A DNA stretch of 20,314 nt, taken from positions 1-20,314 of the forward strand of contig JAWOEL010000031.1 of the NCBI GenBank assembly GCA_046482735.1, given 5' to 3'. The stretch is from JAQICB01 sp046482735 (GTDB lineage Bacteria; Bacteroidota; Bacteroidia; Bacteroidales; UBA1715). This document shows positions 16,832 through 20,314 of the stretch, in pieces. The position numbers and the translations under genes are program-made. The notes beneath the pieces are model-generated. The model was not told where the DNA came from, ran no database searches, and saw only the letters and a list, made by a program, of their open reading frames with translations. The number at the start of each line of letters is the position of its first letter. The first letter of the stretch is position 1.

Positions 16832-16839
16832 CAAAAATA
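16832..16839 (-). promoter_or_regulatory. -7 element of mtaB
   Basis: Minus-strand TATTTTTG followed by C matches TAnnTTTG, 20 bases upstream of the ATG at 16811. The -33 region lacks an obvious TTTG. It is divergent from, and partly shares the spacer with, the plus-strand promoter at 16879-16911. Confidence 0.45.
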
Positions 16840-16878
16840 GATGATTTATTTAGTTTCTTTAAAAAAAAGGCTTAATAA

Positions 16879-16911
16879 TTTGTTTTTTTTAAAATTAATT
16901 ATGTATTTTTG
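16879..16911 (+). promoter_or_regulatory. Strong Bacteroidetes promoter driving the structured leader
   Basis: TTTG (16879-16882), a 21-nt spacer, then TATTTTTG (16904-16911): both consensus boxes with the same spacing as the promoter at 3836-3868. Transcription should begin at about 16917-16919. Confidence 0.7.
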
Positions 16912-16917
16912 TAAACA

Positions 16918-17071
16918 TAATGTGGGAGCGATACGTAAACTCATAAAAATATTGATACAGTAATGGATGGGTTCGAATAGTTTTTTTATAAAACTTCTCT
17001 TTTCATGGTGTTGCGGCTTTTTTAATTCACCATCCATTACTTTTTTTATTAACCACAAAATTTTATGAGTT
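16918..17071 (+). ncRNA. Candidate structured 5' leader / attenuator or small RNA
   Basis: About 155 nt lie between the predicted transcription start and the ATG at 17072 and are full of inverted repeats. The outer stem is 16938-16948 with 17061-17071 (11 bp, perfect; AACTCATAAAA/TTTTATGAGTT), so its 3' arm ends at the base before the start codon. The inner stem is 16959-16970 with 17030-17041 (12 bp, perfect; AGTAATGGATGG/CCATCCATTACT) and is followed directly by a T run (17041-17047), like an intrinsic terminator. Inside the long loop is a small hairpin (AGTTTT 16979-16984 with AAAACT 16990-16995). ATGGTG (17005-17010) can pair with CACCAT (17028-17033), excluding part of the inner stem. 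This layout suits transcriptional attenuation or translational masking, or a ~130-nt RNA ending at the T run. I do not recognise a known riboswitch class. Confidence 0.55.
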
Positions 17072-17563
17072 ATGAAAATTATTACAGTACTTTTTTTGGG
17101 ATTATTTATTGCAGGATTAAATTTTACGTCTTTTTCTCAGGAATTTCCTGCACAGTGTAAATCTATAGAAATATCAAATAGTCAATCTGCTGAAAATGCT
17201 GAAGATTGTGTGTTGAAATTATCTGACTATATACTATCGCAGCATGTTTTAAATTCAGGACCAGATTATTTCACTGCTGCTGAAACAGTAAACAATTGGA
17301 TTACACGTACCATGAATTATACTATTGAGGTGAATAAAAATGTGCAGGATTTATGTGTGAGAAAAAATGAAAATTTGATTCATGTTTATCGTGCTGCTCT
17401 TGCACATGAGGCTTTAAATGGTGCAACTAATTTTCACAAGCAAGCTGTTGTTACTTTAGTAGAGTATATTCGTGATGACAAAAATAATGTTCGGGTTAAT
17501 AGAAATATAAAAAAATTATTACAAGCTCATGATAGTGGTGAGTTTGAAGAGTATTACAAATAA
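17072..17563 (+). CDS. Small secreted protein of unknown function
   Basis: A 163-aa protein with a signal peptide (MKIITVLFLGLFIAGLNF, cleavage probably after SFSQ, residue 23). The mature part is about 140 aa, mostly helical in character, with three cysteines (C29, C46, C95), a PDYFTAAETVNNWITRTMNY segment and a basic-then-acidic C-terminus (NIKKLLQAHDSGEFEEYYK). I do not recognise a family. It is the only gene of its transcript, between the structured leader and a strong terminator. Translation would start inside or at the edge of the outer leader stem, so expression is probably conditional (inference). It could be periplasmic or secreted; no lipobox is present. Confidence 0.7.
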   Translation: MKIITVLFLGLFIAGLNFTSFSQEFPAQCKSIEISNSQSAENAEDCVLKLSDYILSQHVLNSGPDYFTAAETVNNWITRTMNYTIEVNKNVQDLCVRKNENLIHVYRAALAHEALNGATNFHKQAVVTLVEYIRDDKNNVRVNRNIKKLLQAHDSGEFEEYYK

Positions 17564-17583
17564 ATAATACTACAAAAAATCAT

Positions 17584-17617
17584 AAAAAAAGCTCTCCAGT
17601 ATGTGAGGGCTTTTTTT
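17584..17617 (+). terminator. Intrinsic terminator of the small secreted protein gene
   Basis: A 13-bp stem (seven A/T pairs, then GCTCTC with GAGGGC including one T-G wobble), an 8-nt loop and a run of seven T. It lies 20 bases after the stop. Confidence 0.88.
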
Positions 17618-17697
17618 GTATACTATTATGGGGTGAATATGGTGAAAATGTTTGGGATAGTAAGTATAAAATGTTCTATGCTAACATTATATGAGTA

Positions 17698-17719
17698 CTG
17701 CTGTGTTTTATATCAGCAG
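17698..17719. repeat. Short inverted repeat in the convergent intergenic region
   Basis: CTGCTG (17698-17703) and CAGCAG (17714-17719) are separated by 10 nt. It lies between the two terminators; no T run follows on either strand. No gene is seen in 17618-17775. Confidence 0.35.
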
Positions 17720-17775
17720 AAAAAAACAAAACCATTACCTTATTAAGTAAGATGATATAGGTGAGATACAGATAT

Positions 17776-17810
17776 AAAAAAAGCCCTCAATTTTTTTGAG
17801 AGCTTTTTTT
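17776..17810 (-). terminator. Intrinsic terminator of the HU gene
   Basis: Read on the minus strand, GCTCTCAA pairs with TTGAGGGC (one T-G wobble that is a C/A mismatch on the plus strand, so orientation is minus), flanked by seven A/T pairs and a T run. It lies 18 bases past the HU stop. Confidence 0.88.
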
Positions 17811-17828
17811 ATAATAAGTTTTTCATTA

Positions 17829-18101
17829 CTAGTTTACCGCTTCAGACAATGCTTTTCCAGCTTTAAACTTAGCAACTTTTTTAGCTGCAATTTTGATTTC
17901 TTTTCCTGTTTGAGGATTTCTACCTGTACGAGCAGAACGTTCACCTACTGAAAAAGTTCCAAAACCAACTAATTGAATACTTTCTCCTTTTGATAATCCG
18001 TTTTTAATTGCATTTAATGATGCATTTAAAGCCTTTTCTGCTGCTGCTTTTGATAAGTCAGCTTCTGCTGCAATTGCAGCTACTAATTCTTGTTTGTTCA
18101 T
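17829..18101 (-). CDS. HU family DNA-binding protein
   Basis: A 90-aa histone-like protein beginning MNKQELVAAIAAEADLSKAA. The HU/IHF signature GFGTFSVGERSARTGRNPQT at about residues 46-65 covers the start of the DNA-binding beta-arm, with the RNP tip where the conserved proline intercalates. The rest (ETGKEIKIAAKK-like QTGKEIKIAAKKVAKFKAGK) is typical. It acts as a dimer that bends and compacts DNA. The gene is a single unit with its own promoter and terminator; codon choice is regular and lysine/alanine-rich, in line with high expression. Confidence 0.95.
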   Translation of the reverse strand: MNKQELVAAIAAEADLSKAAAEKALNASLNAIKNGLSKGESIQLVGFGTFSVGERSARTGRNPQTGKEIKIAAKKVAKFKAGKALSEAVN

Positions 18102-18142
18102 ATTAATATTAATTTAAAAATAAATGGTTTATAATTAAAAAT

Positions 18143-18172
18143 TAAAGATATACGTATTTTATTAAAAACAAA
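18143..18172 (-). promoter_or_regulatory. Promoter of the HU gene
   Basis: Minus-strand TTTG (18172-18169), an 18-nt spacer, then TATCTTTA (18150-18143), one mismatch from TAnnTTTG. The predicted leader is about 35-40 nt. Two further TATTTTTG-like elements overlap or lie upstream, so the start may be elsewhere. Confidence 0.5.
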
Positions 18173-18179
18173 AATAATT

Positions 18180-18196
18180 TATCAAAAATATTGATA
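18180..18196. promoter_or_regulatory. Inverted repeat upstream of the HU promoter, possible operator
   Basis: TATCAA-N5-TTGATA, six-base perfect arms, 8 bases upstream of the HU -33 box, where an activator could sit. It is not an FNR box (which would read TTGAT-N4-ATCAA). The stretch 18102-18365 otherwise holds no gene. Confidence 0.3.
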
Positions 18197-18365
18197 TACA
18201 CCCTGTTTTTTCATGTTCTCATTTTTTTTGAATTCATATTTATCAAATATAAAAAAAATATTTAAAACAAGTATTAATTATACTTTTTTTATTGGATTTC
18301 TAATATTTACCGCCGAAAATAAATGAATTTTTAGAGAAAAATTATATGTTTGAAAAAAAAATTAT

Positions 18366-19853
18366 ATGAACGAATATATAGTTGGGGGAATTATAGTCGG
18401 TTATTTTGCGGTATTGTTTTTTATATCAAAAATAACCTCTCGTAAAGTAGATAATGCATCTTTTTTTAATGCAAATAAAAAGGCACCCTGGTATGTTGTT
18501 GCTTTTGGTATGATAGGTGCCAGTCTTTCCGGGGTAACGTTTATATCTGTTCCCGGGTGGGTCGGAAATAGTCATTTTTATTATTTTCAGTTGGTTGTTG
18601 GATATATTATCGGGTATATTTTAATTGCTAAAATATTACTTCCTTTATATTATTCTTTACAAGTAACTTCTATCTATACTTATTTGGAAAAACGATTTGG
18701 TCTGTTTTCGTATAAAACAGGTGCTTCGTTTTTTTTGCTTTCACGTACTATTGGTGCTGCGTTTCGTTTGTATATTGTTGCACGTGTGTTGCAAATCTCT
18801 TTTTTTAACCATTACAATATTCCTTTTGAAGTAACAACGATAGTCACCATTCTTTTAATCTGGATTTATACTAATAAGGGGGGGATTAAAACAATTATAT
18901 GGACAGATACTTTACAAACATTTTTTATGTTAACGGCTGTTATTATTACTATTGGTATAGTTATAACGCGAATTGATTTTGGTGATATGTCCGTTTTTTC
19001 GGCAATAGCTGATTCTGATTATTCAAAGATGATAAATTTTGACTGGAATTCGAAATGGCATTTTTTGAAACAAATTGTGTCCGGTGCTTTTATAACAATT
19101 GTTATGACGGGGCTGGATCAGGATATGATGCAAAAGAATCTTTCATGTCGAAATTTAAAAGATGCTCAAAAAAATATGTATTGGTATGGTAGTTCTTTTT
19201 TAGTATATAATTTTTTGTTTTTAGGTTTAGGAGCATTGTTATATATGTATGTAAACCAATTAGGTGTTACATCATTTCCTAATTCGGAATTTGCCTTTAA
19301 TCCGGATACTCAGAGTTATATAAACACCGATGATTTGTATCCGTATTTGGCAACTCATGAATTTGGTTTGATTGCCGGTGTGGTTTTTCTATTGGGGATT
19401 ATTGCGGCTGCTTTTTCAAGTGCAGATTCTGCATTAACTGCTCTTACTACAAGTTTTACTATTGATATATTAGGAGTGTCCAATAAAACAGAACAACAAG
19501 TACACAATCGCCGTCGCATATCGCATATCTTATTTTCTGTATTGTTGGCGGCTGTGATAATAACGTTTCACCTAATTAATAATAATGCGGTTATCGATGC
19601 TATTTTTACGGCAGCTGGGTATACGTATGGACCTATTCTTGGTATGTATACGTTTGGTTTGTTTACTTCACGTTCTATTCGCGATAAACTTATGCCATAT
19701 ATAGCTGTCTTTTCTCCTCTTATTTGTCTTGCATTGACGTATATCTCTACACATTTTTGGGAATATTCGTTTGGATATGAGATTTTACTACTCAATGGTT
19801 TAATTACCTTTATAGGTATGTATGCTATTTCATTAAGGAACCAACTACGGTAA
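18366..19853 (+). CDS. Sodium:solute symporter (SSS family)
   Basis: A 495-aa inner-membrane transporter with about 13 hydrophobic segments. Family landmarks: NANKKAPWYVVAFGMIGASL then SGVTFISVPGW in the first helices, TNKGGIKTIIWTDTLQTFFM, TGLDQDMMQKNLSCRNLKDA in the cytoplasmic loop region, and AAAFSSADSALTALTTSFTI at about residue 345-365, the helix contributing sodium-coordinating Ser/Thr side chains. This pattern fits Bacteroidetes SSS proteins often annotated as sialic acid, sugar or amino acid symporters, but the substrate cannot be read from sequence. There is no fused histidine kinase domain. It starts at ATG 18366 without a Shine-Dalgarno; no clear terminator precedes the next gene. 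It is not in an obvious operon. Confidence 0.92.
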   Translation: MNEYIVGGIIVGYFAVLFFISKITSRKVDNASFFNANKKAPWYVVAFGMIGASLSGVTFISVPGWVGNSHFYYFQLVVGYIIGYILIAKILLPLYYSLQVTSIYTYLEKRFGLFSYKTGASFFLLSRTIGAAFRLYIVARVLQISFFNHYNIPFEVTTIVTILLIWIYTNKGGIKTIIWTDTLQTFFMLTAVIITIGIVITRIDFGDMSVFSAIADSDYSKMINFDWNSKWHFLKQIVSGAFITIVMTGLDQDMMQKNLSCRNLKDAQKNMYWYGSSFLVYNFLFLGLGALLYMYVNQLGVTSFPNSEFAFNPDTQSYINTDDLYPYLATHEFGLIAGVVFLLGIIAAAFSSADSALTALTTSFTIDILGVSNKTEQQVHNRRRISHILFSVLLAAVIITFHLINNNAVIDAIFTAAGYTYGPILGMYTFGLFTSRSIRDKLMPYIAVFSPLICLALTYISTHFWEYSFGYEILLLNGLITFIGMYAISLRNQLR

Positions 19854-19928
19854 TTATTTGTATGTGTTAAAAAAAATAATTTAGTATAATCGCCTTCACA
19901 GAGTAACCTATAGGTGTTTTTTTCGTAC

Positions 19929-20314
19929 ATGAAGAAACATTATAGTTATATTAATCTATTAATACTAATTGACGTGAAGTATCTATTTTTTTTATATATT
20001 TTTCTTGCTAGCAATTTTTTTTCTATTGCACAAACAGCAACAGCACCCAATAATGGTGATGGTTCTTCGGGAGAACCTTACCAGATAGCAAGTTTGGAAA
20101 ATTTATACTGGATTGCCTCAAATACTGCTGTGTGGGACGATAATGCATATTTTATACAAACTGCTGATATTGATGCAAGCGAAACATCTACCTGGTTTAG
20201 TAATGGTGCCGGCGGTTATTTCGGATGGTATCCGATAGGAAGTGATTCAACTGGAAAAACAAAATTCAATGGCTATTATGATGGAAATAATTTTACTATT
20301 TCTAATTTATACAT
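19929..20314 (+). CDS. GLUG-motif surface/secreted protein, N-terminal part (cut by window end)
   Basis: The frame is open from ATG 19929 to the last base, 128 codons and no stop. After a long N-terminus comes a hydrophobic stretch ending FFSIAQ, a good signal peptide, then NNGDGSSGEPYQIASLENLY and WIASNTAVWDDNAYFIQTAD, followed by IDASETSTWFS...GWYPIG and FNGYYDGNNFTISNLY. The order GDG..G.PYQIA..E.L / F.Q.ADID / W.PIG / F.G.YDG....I..LY is the repeat unit of GLUG-type Bacteroidetes adhesins, usually large and T9SS-exported. A GTG at 19974 gives a more conventional ~20-residue signal peptide and may be the real start. No promoter was convincingly found in 19854-19928. Confidence 0.75.
   Translation, partial: MKKHYSYINLLILIDVKYLFFLYIFLASNFFSIAQTATAPNNGDGSSGEPYQIASLENLYWIASNTAVWDDNAYFIQTADIDASETSTWFSNGAGGYFGWYPIGSDSTGKTKFNGYYDGNNFTISNLY

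Noticed and set aside
16966..16982. GGGTTCGAAT, like a tRNA T-loop
   Set aside because: The flanking bases do not form a T stem, and no acceptor or anticodon arms are found around it, so no tRNA is called.
16846..17058. Minus-strand 70-codon open frame
   Set aside because: It overlaps a consensus plus-strand promoter and the paired arms of the leader, has no family resemblance, and its composition is that of AT-rich non-coding DNA.
1..20314. CRISPR arrays, insertion sequences, prophage or toxin-antitoxin genes
   Set aside because: No evenly spaced direct repeats, transposase motifs, phage structural genes or toxin-antitoxin pairs were seen on either strand.

Overview
The window looks like chromosomal DNA of a Bacteroidetes (Bacteroidales/Marinilabiliales-like) bacterium, possibly anaerobic. 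Evidence: AT-rich DNA; many upstream regions carrying the Bacteroidetes -7 element TAnnTTTG, two with TTTG exactly 21 nt upstream; almost no Shine-Dalgarno sequences; a secreted protein with a type IX secretion (T9SS)-like C-terminus; an N-succinyl/N-acetylornithine carbamoyltransferase fragment of Bacteroides type; and a class III (anaerobic) ribonucleotide reductase module.

Layout. 1-1729 (+): a fragment of argF'-type carbamoyltransferase runs directly into the 3' end of nrdD (glycyl-radical domain), followed by cobO-type corrinoid adenosyltransferase and nrdG. This block is visibly more GC-rich than the rest. 1781-2937 (+): a promoter, a secreted two-repeat T9SS-type protein and a strong terminator. 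3157-3868 (-): a secreted lysozyme/transglycosylase-like protein with a well-formed promoter. 3972-12801 (-): one tight six-gene run, wza-like export lipoprotein, Wzc-like tyrosine autokinase, WecA/TagO-like phosphoglycosyltransferase, MltD-like lytic transglycosylase, uvrA and a LOG-family nucleosidase. 12888-15358 (-): a GH94 glycoside phosphorylase with its own terminator. 15522-16811 (-): mtaB tRNA methylthiotransferase. 16879-17617 (+): a promoter, a highly structured ~155-nt leader, a small secreted protein and a terminator. 17776-18172 (-): HU DNA-binding protein with terminator and promoter. 18366-19853 (+): sodium:solute symporter. 19929-end (+): start of a GLUG-type surface protein cut by the window edge.

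How the genes fit together: the nrd block would supply deoxynucleotides without oxygen, but the reductase seen here lacks its catalytic body. The six-gene run joins polysaccharide initiation, polymerisation control and export with peptidoglycan remodelling and, unusually, excision repair. The two most interesting points are the structured leader at about 16918-17071, where alternative stems, a terminator-like hairpin and the start-codon region interact, and the argF'/nrdD junction at about 160-170, which is either a real deletion or an assembly chimera.
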